From NCBI GenBank assembly GCA_902525035.1, contig CABZFN010000001.1:134010-198009 (forward strand): 64,000 nucleotides of DNA, given 5' to 3'. The position numbers and the translations under genes were made by a program. Within the stretch, counting starts at the first letter, position 1, and each line of letters starts with the position of its first letter. This document shows positions 53,363-63,203 of the stretch, piece after piece. Source of the stretch: an uncultured Alphaproteobacteria bacterium (GTDB taxonomy: Bacteria > Pseudomonadota > Alphaproteobacteria > HIMB59 > GCA-002718135). A model generated the notes under the pieces. It saw only the letters and a list, made by a program, of their open reading frames with translations. It made no database searches and was not told the origin of the DNA.

Positions 53363-54967
53363 TTATTTCTGATCGTTAATAATTAAGTCTGATGCTTTTT
53401 CAGCAATCATCATAGTAGGAGCATTCGTATTACCTGATGTTATAGTTGGCATCACAGATGCATCAACAACTCTTAAGTTATTTATTCCTTTTACTTTAAG
53501 ATTATCATTTACAACTGAGTCTTCATCATTACCCATTTTACACGTGCTTACTGGATGAAAAATAGTGTTTGCAAATTTACTAGCTTCTTTTGCTAGAGAT
53601 TGATTATCTTTATATTGTATTCCCGGCCTATATTCTTCTGGTTCATAATTTTTATATGCTTTTGATTCTAAAACTATTTTTCTTACAATTTTAATTGATT
53701 TTCCTGCAATTTCCCTATCTTCATCAGTAGATAAGTAGTTCATTTTTATTTGAGGATAAATTCTAGTATCTGAAGATTTAATTTCTATTGAACCTCTACT
53801 TGTAGGACGAATATTTGTTATTGTAGGAGTGAATGCTGGAAATTTATGCAGTCCTGCTTTTCCTAATAAATCAGTACTAGCTGGCGAGATATGAAATTGT
53901 AGATTAGGGTTTTCTAAATACGAATCACTTTTAATAAACCCACACAAGTAACTTGCCCCAACTGTTAATGGTCCTTTTTTATAAATTAAATAATTTAAAC
54001 CTGTTAAAAATTTTTTTGTAAAACTATGATATATGTCATTTAATGTTTCTAAGTTTTTAATTTTGTAAACTGGTCTTAACATCAAATGATCAGTTAAATT
54101 TCTCCCAACACTATTAATTTCTTTTACAATACTAATATTATTTTCATTTAAAAGTTTACCTGGGCCAATACCTGAAGCTTGTAATATATGTGGAGATCCA
54201 ATTGTTCCACCAGATAATAAAACTTCATTAATTACAGAATATGTAAATTCTTCGTTTCCTCTCCATACATTTACATTTTTTACTTTGAAGTTTTCAAAAG
54301 TTAAATTTTTAACATGCGCCTCAGTTATAATTTTTAAATTTTTTCTATTTTTGATAGGATTTAAGAAGGCAACTGCAGCACTACATCTATACCCTTTATC
54401 AATTGTCATAGGGAAATAACCCATTCCTTCGTTATCACCATCATTGAAGTCATTATTTTTTTTATAACCAAACTCTTGAGACGCTTCCAAAAATAAATCT
54501 AATAATTTAAATTTTGATCTAATTTTTTCAACTTTGATTGGGCCACCACTTCCATGAAAGTCACTTTTGGAAATTCTATAATCTTCTGATTTTTTAAAAT
54601 ACGGTAAAACATCTTCCCAAGACCATCCAACATTACCTAATTGTCTCCAATAATTATAATCATTCGCATGACCTCTTATATAAAGCATGCCATTAATTGA
54701 TGAACTACCACCTAAAGTTTTTCCTCTTGGGATGAGCATTTTTCTATTGTTGCAAAATTCCTCTTCTTCTGTTGTAAAACACCAATCAGTTTTAGAATTA
54801 TGCATAGTTTTAAAATAACCCCCAGGAATATGTATCCAAGGATTAGTATCTTTGCCCCCAGCTTCAATCAAAAGTACTTTGATATTTTCATTCTCTGATA
54901 GTCTATTTGCTAATATGCAACCTGCTGTACCTGCACCGATAATAATATAGTCAAAACTTTCGTTCAT
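53363..54967 (-). CDS. GMC-family FAD oxidoreductase (choline dehydrogenase-like)
   Basis: DYIIIGAGTAGCILANRLSE, GKTLGGSSSINGMLYIRG, HPVSTCKMG. Confidence 0.92.
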   Translation of the reverse strand: MNESFDYIIIGAGTAGCILANRLSENENIKVLLIEAGGKDTNPWIHIPGGYFKTMHNSKTDWCFTTEEEEFCNNRKMLIPRGKTLGGSSSINGMLYIRGHANDYNYWRQLGNVGWSWEDVLPYFKKSEDYRISKSDFHGSGGPIKVEKIRSKFKLLDLFLEASQEFGYKKNNDFNDGDNEGMGYFPMTIDKGYRCSAAVAFLNPIKNRKNLKIITEAHVKNLTFENFKVKNVNVWRGNEEFTYSVINEVLLSGGTIGSPHILQASGIGPGKLLNENNISIVKEINSVGRNLTDHLMLRPVYKIKNLETLNDIYHSFTKKFLTGLNYLIYKKGPLTVGASYLCGFIKSDSYLENPNLQFHISPASTDLLGKAGLHKFPAFTPTITNIRPTSRGSIEIKSSDTRIYPQIKMNYLSTDEDREIAGKSIKIVRKIVLESKAYKNYEPEEYRPGIQYKDNQSLAKEASKFANTIFHPVSTCKMGNDEDSVVNDNLKVKGINNLRVVDASVMPTITSGNTNAPTMMIAEKASDLIINDQK

Positions 54968-55041
54968 AATTTAGAATAATTTATTTATTATATACTATTT
55001 AATTTAAACATATAACTAACTTTAATAATTAAAAATTTTCA

Positions 55042-55953
55042 ATGGATATTTTATTTTCAATTATTGGATTAGGACTTCTAGTTTTAGGTGCTGAAATAAT
55101 TATTAGAGGTTCAGTTAGTTTTGGAAGAAAGATTAATATCTCATTGTTTGCAATTGGTGCTGTAATTGTAGCGGGGGGAACATCATTACCTGAATTGGCA
55201 AGCAGTATTAACGCAGTTCTTAATGATTTTTCAGATCTTGCTTTAGGCGCTGTAGTTGGAAGTAACATTGCAAACTTGATACTTGTAATGGCCACAACAA
55301 CATTAATTTTTCCAATTGTAAATATAAATAAAAATCAGATTAACCAAGCTTGGATAAATATTATTTTAGGAATTGTATTAATTATTATGACTTTTTTTTA
55401 TTTTAATTTTATTTTTGGACTAGTAGCAATTACATCATTAATCTATCTAATGTATGTTCAAATAAAAAAAGGAGAAATTGATAATTTAGAAATAGATAAA
55501 AATGATTATTCAATAACAATCTCATTAATATTAATTATAATTGGTATAGCATGTTTAGTATTTGGTGCAGATTTACTTGTTGATTCAGCAATTAAAATTG
55601 CAAGAACGTATAATGTTCCAGCTTCAGTAATTGGATTATCATTAGTAGCTTTTGGAACTTCTCTTCCAGAACTTGCAGTTGGTATTGTTTCTGCATTTAG
55701 AAAAAAGATTGATTTTGCTCTAGGAAATATTCTGGGGTCTAATATTTATAATGTATTAGGTGTTCTAGGTATTAGTTCATTTTTTGGTAATTTTAAAGTT
55801 CCTGCAATTTTAGCAAATCAAGACTTATACTTCATGCTATCAATTACAGCATTAATTTTAATGTTTATGATATTTGCAAAAAAAATTGGACGTATTTACG
55901 GAATTATCGGATTAACTTTGTATTTTGGATATATGTATTTCATTTACATATAA
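55042..55953 (+). CDS. Calcium/sodium antiporter (CaCA, YrbG-like)
   Basis: Two alpha repeats: GGTSLPELASSINAV..GAVVGSNIANL and FGTSLPELAVGIV..LGNILGSNIYNV. Confidence 0.93.
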   Translation: MDILFSIIGLGLLVLGAEIIIRGSVSFGRKINISLFAIGAVIVAGGTSLPELASSINAVLNDFSDLALGAVVGSNIANLILVMATTTLIFPIVNINKNQINQAWINIILGIVLIIMTFFYFNFIFGLVAITSLIYLMYVQIKKGEIDNLEIDKNDYSITISLILIIIGIACLVFGADLLVDSAIKIARTYNVPASVIGLSLVAFGTSLPELAVGIVSAFRKKIDFALGNILGSNIYNVLGVLGISSFFGNFKVPAILANQDLYFMLSITALILMFMIFAKKIGRIYGIIGLTLYFGYMYFIYI

Positions 55954-55987
55954 CTTTAATTAATAGAAAAATTCTATTAAAAGAATC

Positions 55988-56779
55988 ATGAATTTAGAAT
56001 TACATAAATCAAAAAATTTATTAAAAATGTTAAATACTGCTATAGATGCAGGTAAGGAAATTCAAAAAGTATATAAAAAATCTTTTAATGTAGAAATAAA
56101 AGATGATAATTCACCTATTACCGAAGCTGATATAAAATCAAATAATTTAATTTTAAATAGATTAAAATCATTTAATCCAAATGTTCCTATATTAAGCGAA
56201 GAAAGTCTAATTGAATGGAAAGAAAGAAAAACTTGGAATTCATACTGGTTAATAGATCCATTAGATGGAACTAAAGAATTTATAAAAAAAAATGGAGAAT
56301 TTACGGTTAATATTGCATTAATAAAAAATAACACACCAATATTTGGTATTATATATGCGCCTGCCAAATCTTTGCTATATTATGCATTAAAAAACTATGG
56401 CGCATATAAATTAATTACAGAGTCAAATATTGAATCAACTAAAGATTTTATAAAAATAAATTCAGTAAAAGACAAAAATAATTTAACAAAGGTTATTGGT
56501 AGTCGATCACATTCTAATAAAGATTTTGATAATTGGATAAATGATAATTGTAATAATTTTGAACTAATCCAAATTGGGAGCTCTCTTAAATTTTGTTACT
56601 TAGCTGAATGTAAAGCAAATATCTATCCAAGATTAGGACCAACCTCAGAATGGGATATTGCTGCGGGACATATTATTCTTGAAGAGGCTGGAGGATCAAT
56701 TAAAGATTTTAATGAAAATAAATTACTATACAACACAAAAGAAAGTGTTATTAACCCAAATTTTATCGCTAAAATTTAA
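55988..56779 (+). CDS. cysQ: 3'(2'),5'-bisphosphate nucleotidase CysQ
   Basis: SPITEADIKSNNLI, ILSEES, WLIDPLDGTKEFIKKNGEFTVNIALI. Confidence 0.9.
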   Translation: MNLELHKSKNLLKMLNTAIDAGKEIQKVYKKSFNVEIKDDNSPITEADIKSNNLILNRLKSFNPNVPILSEESLIEWKERKTWNSYWLIDPLDGTKEFIKKNGEFTVNIALIKNNTPIFGIIYAPAKSLLYYALKNYGAYKLITESNIESTKDFIKINSVKDKNNLTKVIGSRSHSNKDFDNWINDNCNNFELIQIGSSLKFCYLAECKANIYPRLGPTSEWDIAAGHIILEEAGGSIKDFNENKLLYNTKESVINPNFIAKI

Positions 56780-56790
56780 ATTATAAACAA

Positions 56791-57204
56791 ATGAAAATAC
56801 TTATTTTTGGTCTTCCTGGAGCTGGTAAAACTTGGTTAGCAGAAAGGCTTATTAAAGTAATAGATAATTGTGCTTGGTATAACGCAGATGTAGTGAGGAA
56901 GTCAGCAAACGACTGGGATTTTACTATGGAAGGTAGAATACGACAAGCCAATAGAATGAAAACATTTGCTGATTTCGAAAAACAAAATGGAAGATGGGTT
57001 ATTTGCGACTTTGTAGCTCCAACTGAAAAAGCAAGAGAAGCTTTTGAGCCCGATTTTATTATCTGGCTTGATACTATTAAAGAAGGTAGGTTTGAAGATA
57101 CCAATAAAATGTTTGAACAACCAAATAAAACTGACATTAAAATAACCAAATTTTTATCAGATGAAGAAATAGAAAATCTAGCAAAGGAGATTAAAAATGT
57201 TTGA
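56791..57204 (+). CDS. P-loop kinase, adenylylsulfate kinase (CysC)-like
   Basis: MKILIFGLPGAGKTWLAERL Walker A, WYNADVVRKSANDWDF, WVICDFVAP. Confidence 0.78.
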   Translation: MKILIFGLPGAGKTWLAERLIKVIDNCAWYNADVVRKSANDWDFTMEGRIRQANRMKTFADFEKQNGRWVICDFVAPTEKAREAFEPDFIIWLDTIKEGRFEDTNKMFEQPNKTDIKITKFLSDEEIENLAKEIKNV

Positions 57205-57592
57205 TTGGAAAAAACCAACAGTACAAATGTTAGGTAGATGGCAACCATGGCATGACGGACATACAGAATTATTTAAAAGAGCACTCCAGAAAACAGGTCA
57301 GGTATGTATTATGTATCGTGACGTGGGAGGTGTAGATGCAGGTGTAGAAGGTCAAGCTGACAATCCATTTCAATTTGAAGAAGTAAAAGCAAAAATTAAT
57401 GAAGGTTTAGCTCTACATGGTTTTACTGATGGCAAAGAATACGTAGTTGTTAAGGTTCCAAACATTATTGATATTTCTTATGGAAGAGGAGTTGGTTATT
57501 CGTTTACAGAACATGATTTAGGAAAAGAGATACATGATATCTCGGCGACAAAAATTAGAAATGAAATGAGAGTTAAAGGGGAATTAAAATAA
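57197..57592 (+). CDS. HIGH-motif nucleotidyltransferase (cytidylyl/adenylyltransferase-like)
   Basis: MLGRWQPWHDGHTELFKRAL, HDISATKIRNEMR (ISxTxIR). Confidence 0.8.
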   Translation: MFDWKKPTVQMLGRWQPWHDGHTELFKRALQKTGQVCIMYRDVGGVDAGVEGQADNPFQFEEVKAKINEGLALHGFTDGKEYVVVKVPNIIDISYGRGVGYSFTEHDLGKEIHDISATKIRNEMRVKGELK

Positions 57593-57593
57593 G

Positions 57594-58913
57594 CTAAATT
57601 TTCTCTCCTGCTGGTTTTCCATATCCAACATTTTTTTTCCCATATCGTCTTACTCTTACATTACATTGTTCTGCATGACCTATAAAACCCTCTAAATGTG
57701 AAAGTCTAGATCCATATTCCCCGATGAGAGTTGCAGCTTCATCAGTCGTAATTTTTTGATAAGTGTGGGTTTTAATAAACTTGCCAACCCATAAACCGCC
57801 AGTATATCTTCCAGCTTTTTTAGTCGGAAGTGTATGGTTAGTGCCTATCACTTTGTCACCATTTGCAACATTAGTTCTAGCACCCAAAAATAGAGCTCCA
57901 TAAGATGTCATATTTTCTAAAAACCAATCATCTTTTTTTGTCATAACTTGAACGTGCTCTGATGCTATTTCATTTGCTTTAGATAACATCTCCTCATAGG
58001 TATCACATAAAATAATTTCCCCATAATCTCTCCAGCTTATACTTGCTGTTTCTTTAGTAGGTAATATTTCTAAAATTCTATCAATCTCTTTAAATGTTTC
58101 TTCTGCAAGTTTTCTTGAGTTTGTTATCATTACAGCAGGAGAATTATATCCATGTTCAGCTTGTCCTAACAGATCAGTTGCACATATTTCACCATCAACA
58201 GTTTCATCAGCAATAACCATTGTTTCTGTTGGACCAGCAAATAAATCTATACCAACTCTGCCATACAATTGTCTTTTCGCTTCAGCAACAAATGCATTGC
58301 CAGGTCCAACAAGCATATCAACTGATTTAATAGTTTCTGTACCAATAGCCATTGCACCAACTCCTTGCATTCCACCTAAGACATAAATTTCGTGAGCACC
58401 ACCCATTTTCATTGCTGTTACAACTGCTGGATTTGGTTTACCTTTAAAAGGTGGAGTTGTGGCTACAATTCTTGGTACACCAGCAACAGAGGCAGTAACA
58501 ACTGACATATGTGCAGAAGCTACCATTGGAAATTTACCAGCCGGAACGTAGCAACCGACTGCTTGTACAGGTATATTCTTATGACCAAGAATAACACCTG
58601 GATGCGTTTCTACTTCTAGTTCGTTTAAAGTTTTTAGTTGTGCTTCAGCAAATGACCGTACTTGTTTTTGAGCAAATTTAATATCTTCTTTATCATCATC
58701 AGAGACTTCACTGATTAATTGATTAATTTGATCTTCATTTAATCTAAAACTATCTGGTGAATAGTTATCAAATTTTTGTGATAACTCTCTTATATGCTTA
58801 TCACCTTCCGACTCAATTTTACTTAATGTTTCCTCTACAATTTTTTTAACTTTATCATTGTCTTCAATTCTTTGTTTTTCATTTAAACCTTTTTTTAAAT
58901 ATGCAATTGTCAT
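57594..58913 (-). CDS. Histidinol dehydrogenase family; HpsN-like sulfopropanediol dehydrogenase candidate
   Basis: MTIAYLKKG..., [63 protein letters not shown]; no his biosynthetic neighbours. Confidence 0.82.
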   Translation of the reverse strand: MTIAYLKKGLNEKQRIEDNDKVKKIVEETLSKIESEGDKHIRELSQKFDNYSPDSFRLNEDQINQLISEVSDDDKEDIKFAQKQVRSFAEAQLKTLNELEVETHPGVILGHKNIPVQAVGCYVPAGKFPMVASAHMSVVTASVAGVPRIVATTPPFKGKPNPAVVTAMKMGGAHEIYVLGGMQGVGAMAIGTETIKSVDMLVGPGNAFVAEAKRQLYGRVGIDLFAGPTETMVIADETVDGEICATDLLGQAEHGYNSPAVMITNSRKLAEETFKEIDRILEILPTKETASISWRDYGEIILCDTYEEMLSKANEIASEHVQVMTKKDDWFLENMTSYGALFLGARTNVANGDKVIGTNHTLPTKKAGRYTGGLWVGKFIKTHTYQKITTDEAATLIGEYGSRLSHLEGFIGHAEQCNVRVRRYGKKNVGYGKPAGEKI

Positions 58914-58915
58914 AA

Positions 58916-60004
58916 TTATTTTTTATGAATTAATTTAAAGATATCAACACCTATTTGATCTAGTATATGTGCTATATCAATTGGAACCCAATTTTCACGA
59001 ATTAAACCTTCGTGATGTAAATAAAAATCCATTACTCTCATTTCTACCATGATATTATTTGGCTCAAAACCTAACCAATGATTAGAGCCGTACTTACTCT
59101 TAATACTATGCCATCCTCCAGTCATCGAATAATTACCATCTCCAATTTCAACATAATGACCGACTGTATTATAGTCTCTTTCTTTAAAAGTTAATCTAAA
59201 TGGTAGTTGATGATGATCAACAAAACCTCTCAGTCCTCTTGCTGTCCCAACTCCTGAAGGACCAAACCACATCATTTTAGGATGCCAATATTTTTTTTGT
59301 TCATGATCATTAATCAAATTATATCTTATATTATCGGTAGAAAATGTTGGTTCCATTTCAGGTTTAGTCCCTAAACTTATTTGCATTGTAAGTGATTGAT
59401 GCAAAGACTTTATAGATAATTTTTTGTCTAAATTTGTATTATTTTCACCATCTCCAGTTATTGGTGCAGGCCACATGCCCTCGGCTCCTAATGATTTGTG
59501 TAATGGCCAATAACCAGCTTGACGAATAAAATCCACAGTATCAATTAAAATATACGATTTAATAATTTTATTATTTGTTATTTGATGACAATGACATGTT
59601 CTAAGGTAAATTGTTTTATTTGTAGGTGGTACACCTAACCATTCGTTAATAAATGTTCCAGTAAGGTGACTTATGTAGGAAACAAAAATTTTATCTTCAT
59701 AAGCGCCACCAATTACTATATTATTTCTAATTTCTAGATCAGCAAATGCATTTTTAATAGGTTTCCAGAGTTTATTCTTAATTTCACCAATACCTTTTAT
59801 TTCATTAATTGGATAAAAAGCATTTAGCTCTGCATCTTTGTGATAAAACTTTTCTAATTCTTTCTCTAAATTTTCATTTGAAGACTCTACAATTTTTTTT
59901 AATAAATTTTTAAAATATATTTTATTTTTTATATTTTGTTGAAGATCTAGATCAATATGGAAAATAGATTCTCTTTTTTCAACAGCCTTTTCAAATGATT
60001 CCAT
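58916..60004 (-). CDS. Double NTF2/SnoaL-like domain protein
   Basis: [26 protein letters not shown]...[14 protein letters not shown] and second domain [22 protein letters not shown]. Confidence 0.82.
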   Translation of the reverse strand: MESFEKAVEKRESIFHIDLDLQQNIKNKIYFKNLLKKIVESSNENLEKELEKFYHKDAELNAFYPINEIKGIGEIKNKLWKPIKNAFADLEIRNNIVIGGAYEDKIFVSYISHLTGTFINEWLGVPPTNKTIYLRTCHCHQITNNKIIKSYILIDTVDFIRQAGYWPLHKSLGAEGMWPAPITGDGENNTNLDKKLSIKSLHQSLTMQISLGTKPEMEPTFSTDNIRYNLINDHEQKKYWHPKMMWFGPSGVGTARGLRGFVDHHQLPFRLTFKERDYNTVGHYVEIGDGNYSMTGGWHSIKSKYGSNHWLGFEPNNIMVEMRVMDFYLHHEGLIRENWVPIDIAHILDQIGVDIFKLIHKK

Positions 60005-60039
60005 ACTTACTGATTAATACCTTTAAATAATAATTGATT

Positions 60040-60065
60040 TATTCAATATATTGAATATTATTCAA
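60040..60065. promoter_or_regulatory. Operator-like palindrome in divergent promoter
   Basis: TATTCAATATATTGAATATTATTCAA: perfect 18-bp palindrome (60040-60057) plus overlapping TTGAAT-att-ATTCAA (60051-60065). Confidence 0.55.
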
Positions 60066-60092
60066 CAAAAATGAATAAAATAATCTAAAAAT

Positions 60093-61064
60093 ATGTCAAT
60101 TAATATTACATCAAGACTAGCTAAATTCGATGACTTAGTTCCAAGTAACATTCCTTTTGTTGAGGGTAAGTTAAAAGGCCATCAAGATAGAAAAAATTAC
60201 TCTGTTATTGGACCAGGGGTAAGTGAAGATGCAAAACAAAATGTAAAAATTGCAGAAGCCCATGGATTTAACATTGGTGCTGTAAGTGCGGCCCCTATGA
60301 ATGGTTCTGGTTTGCACAGTCACACAACAGCCGAAGTATTTATTATTCACTCAGGAGCCTGGCGCTTCTACTGGGGCGTAGATGGTACAGAAGGAGAAGT
60401 AATATTGTATAAAGGTGATGTAGCATCTTTTCCAACAAATATGTTTAGAGGATTTCAAAATGTTAGTGATGAGGAAGCTTTAATGTTTGTTGTTTTAGGT
60501 GAAAATGACCCAGGAGTGATTACATGGACTCCCAAATTATTAAAAGAAGCAAAAAAATCAGGAATGGTTCTGCTTGATGATAATTCTTTAATTGATACTG
60601 AAAAAAATAAAATTGCAGATGAAAATAAAATCATTCAACCATTACAAGATAAAGAACTTGAAAAATTTGATCATTACACATCTTCAGAAATTGAAAAATT
60701 TGTAATACGTTTAAGTGATAGGGATAAATATTTTACTGATGATGAGCATTTTAATTCTAATAAAATCATTAATTATCTCGATCAATTTAATATTCACAAT
60801 AAGTCATTTGATCCTTATATTCCTCATAAAACTGGCTTTAGTCTTTCTCTGCTGAATGGAAAAAATGCTCATGTTCATGAATATACACTTGAGAAATCAG
60901 AAGTATTTCATTGCTTGTCGGGCAGTTGGGAAATTAATTGTGATGGACAAAAAATTGTCATTAATTCAAGAGATACCTTTTCGGTACCAAAAGATGCATC
61001 AAGATCTATAAAACAGATAAGTGAAAATGATGGAAGCTTATTTATAATAAGACAAACCAATTAA
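60093..61064 (+). CDS. Two-domain cupin protein
   Basis: SGLHSHTTAEVFIIHSGAWRFYWG...GDVASFPTNMFRGFQN; second HVHEYTLEKSEVFHCLSGSWEI...FSVPKDASRSIKQ. Confidence 0.85.
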   Translation: MSINITSRLAKFDDLVPSNIPFVEGKLKGHQDRKNYSVIGPGVSEDAKQNVKIAEAHGFNIGAVSAAPMNGSGLHSHTTAEVFIIHSGAWRFYWGVDGTEGEVILYKGDVASFPTNMFRGFQNVSDEEALMFVVLGENDPGVITWTPKLLKEAKKSGMVLLDDNSLIDTEKNKIADENKIIQPLQDKELEKFDHYTSSEIEKFVIRLSDRDKYFTDDEHFNSNKIINYLDQFNIHNKSFDPYIPHKTGFSLSLLNGKNAHVHEYTLEKSEVFHCLSGSWEINCDGQKIVINSRDTFSVPKDASRSIKQISENDGSLFIIRQTN

Positions 61065-61076
61065 ATATTTTTACAT

Positions 61077-62069
61077 ATGAAGGGTTTTGATAATAAGTTT
61101 AAAGATTTACCTGATTATATCTTAAAAATAACATATGAAATTTGGGAAAATAATGATGTTGAGGCTATAAGAGATTATTATGCTGATACTCCTAAAGTTA
61201 GCCAACCCACTCCCACAAGATCTCCCTCAGGAGTAATTTATGGTGCTGAACCAGTAATTGAAAGCACTTATGCTAGTAAAAAACTTTTTCCAGACAGAAC
61301 TCTTTTAGGGGAGGATGTAATTTGGACTGGTAATGATGAAGAAGGATATTTTTCTTCTCATCGAATATTATCAACTTCTACCCATTCAGTTGACGGCATG
61401 TATGGTGAGGCAACTGGAAAAAAATTATATTATAGAACTATTGCTGATTGTGCTTGTATGAATAATCAGGTTTATGATGAGTGGCTTGTTAGGGACCAAG
61501 GGGCGATTGTTAGGCAAATTGGAATAGATCCTAAAGAGTTTGCCAATAATTTAATCAAAAATGAAGGTGGGTCAGAAAAAGCGAGTAAACCTTTTGATGA
61601 AAATACTCCTCTTAAATCAATTTACACATCACCCATATTAGCTTCTGGTAATTGTGGTGAAACTTATGCAAATCTTCTAACATCAATTATGAATATTAAT
61701 TTGGAGAAAACTATTAATGATAATTATGATAGAGCAGTTCAACAATTTCAACCTGGTGGTTACACTCACTATGGTAAAGATGAGGTTATTAAATTTTGGA
61801 AACAACTAAGAAATGCTTTTCCTAACTCTTTATTCTCTGTTGATCATATTGCTTTTACAGAAGAAATTGATCAACCTAAAAAAGCTTCAGTTAGATGGTC
61901 TTTAGTTGGAAAACATGAAGGTAATGGTATTTTTGGTAAAGCATCTGATGCAAAGATATATGTAATGGGCATTAACCATGTTGAATTTGGACCAAGAGGT
62001 ATTAAAAATGAATGGGTTTTGTATGATGAAACCATGATTTGGAAACAAATTTTATTAAAAACTGGATAG
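61077..62069 (+). CDS. Double NTF2/SnoaL-like domain protein
   Basis: IWENNDVEAIRDYYADTPKVSQPT..SGVIYGAEPVIEST; second copy INDNYDRAVQQFQPGGYTHYGKDEVIKFWKQLRNAFPNS. Confidence 0.82.
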   Translation: MKGFDNKFKDLPDYILKITYEIWENNDVEAIRDYYADTPKVSQPTPTRSPSGVIYGAEPVIESTYASKKLFPDRTLLGEDVIWTGNDEEGYFSSHRILSTSTHSVDGMYGEATGKKLYYRTIADCACMNNQVYDEWLVRDQGAIVRQIGIDPKEFANNLIKNEGGSEKASKPFDENTPLKSIYTSPILASGNCGETYANLLTSIMNINLEKTINDNYDRAVQQFQPGGYTHYGKDEVIKFWKQLRNAFPNSLFSVDHIAFTEEIDQPKKASVRWSLVGKHEGNGIFGKASDAKIYVMGINHVEFGPRGIKNEWVLYDETMIWKQILLKTG

Positions 62070-62075
62070 AATAAT

Positions 62076-63203
62076 ATGTCATCAATTCAAACAACACATG
62101 TAGGAAGTCTACCTCGATCAAAAGAATTATCTGAATTTTTATTTGCAAAAGATAAAGGTGAAAATTTTAATCAAAGTAATTTTGATAATATTTTAAAGGA
62201 CAATGTTGAAAAAGTTGTCAAACAACAAATTGATGTTGGAATTGATTTTATCAGTGATGGTGAAATGAGTAAAATTAGTTATGCTACTTATATTAAAGAT
62301 AGAATTGATGGATTTTCAGGAGAAAGTGAGAGAAGAGCACCCGCAGACCTTGATGACTTCCCTGAATATAAAGAAAAAATTGCTAAAAGTGGAGGTACTC
62401 CAACTTATACAAGGCCCTGCTGTACAAATGAGCTTAAGCTAAAAGATGAAAACTCCCTCATTAATGATTTAAATAATTTTAAAAGTTCACTCAATAAAAA
62501 TAATCATCACAAAGCTTTTATGAATGCTGCTTCCCCAGGAGTAATAAATGTCTTTATGCCGAACAAATTCTATAATTCTGAAGAAGAATATTTAGATAAG
62601 CTATCTAATATAATGGCCAAAGAATATGAAACAATTACAAAATCAGAAATCCTAGTTCAATTGGATTGCCCTGATCTTGCACTCGCTAGGCATATGAATT
62701 TTAAAGATTTATCTGAAGATGAATTTATTAAACGTGCAGAAATACAAATTGAATGTTTGAATGCAGCTTTGGAAAATGTAGATGTTGAGAAAACAAGAAT
62801 GCATATATGCTGGGGTAACTATGAAGGACCTCATACTCATGACATTGCTTTAGAGAAAATTTTACCTATTATTCTAAAATCTAAAATAAAATATTTCTTA
62901 ATTGAATCTTCAAACCCTAGACACTCACATGAATGGAAGGTTTTTCAAGATATCAAATTACCAAAAGATAAAATTTTAGTCCCAGGTGTTATTGATTCTA
63001 CCTCTAATTTTGTAGAACATCCTGAAGTTGTGGCTGATAGATTAATTCAATATTCTACGGTAATTCCTAAAGATCAATTAATGGCTGGTACAGATTGTGG
63101 TTTTAGTACATTTGCCGGCTTTGGAAAAATTGATGAAAAAATTTGTTACGAAAAGCTTCATGCATTAGTTGAGGGTACTAAACTTGCATCAAAAGTTATC
63201 TAA
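62076..63203 (+). CDS. Cobalamin-independent methionine synthase (MetE C-terminal/UROD-like) family protein
   Basis: TTHVGSLPRS, FISDGEMSK, MHICWGN and GTDCGFSTFAGF zinc-ligand motifs. Confidence 0.85.
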   Translation: MSSIQTTHVGSLPRSKELSEFLFAKDKGENFNQSNFDNILKDNVEKVVKQQIDVGIDFISDGEMSKISYATYIKDRIDGFSGESERRAPADLDDFPEYKEKIAKSGGTPTYTRPCCTNELKLKDENSLINDLNNFKSSLNKNNHHKAFMNAASPGVINVFMPNKFYNSEEEYLDKLSNIMAKEYETITKSEILVQLDCPDLALARHMNFKDLSEDEFIKRAEIQIECLNAALENVDVEKTRMHICWGNYEGPHTHDIALEKILPIILKSKIKYFLIESSNPRHSHEWKVFQDIKLPKDKILVPGVIDSTSNFVEHPEVVADRLIQYSTVIPKDQLMAGTDCGFSTFAGFGKIDEKICYEKLHALVEGTKLASKVI

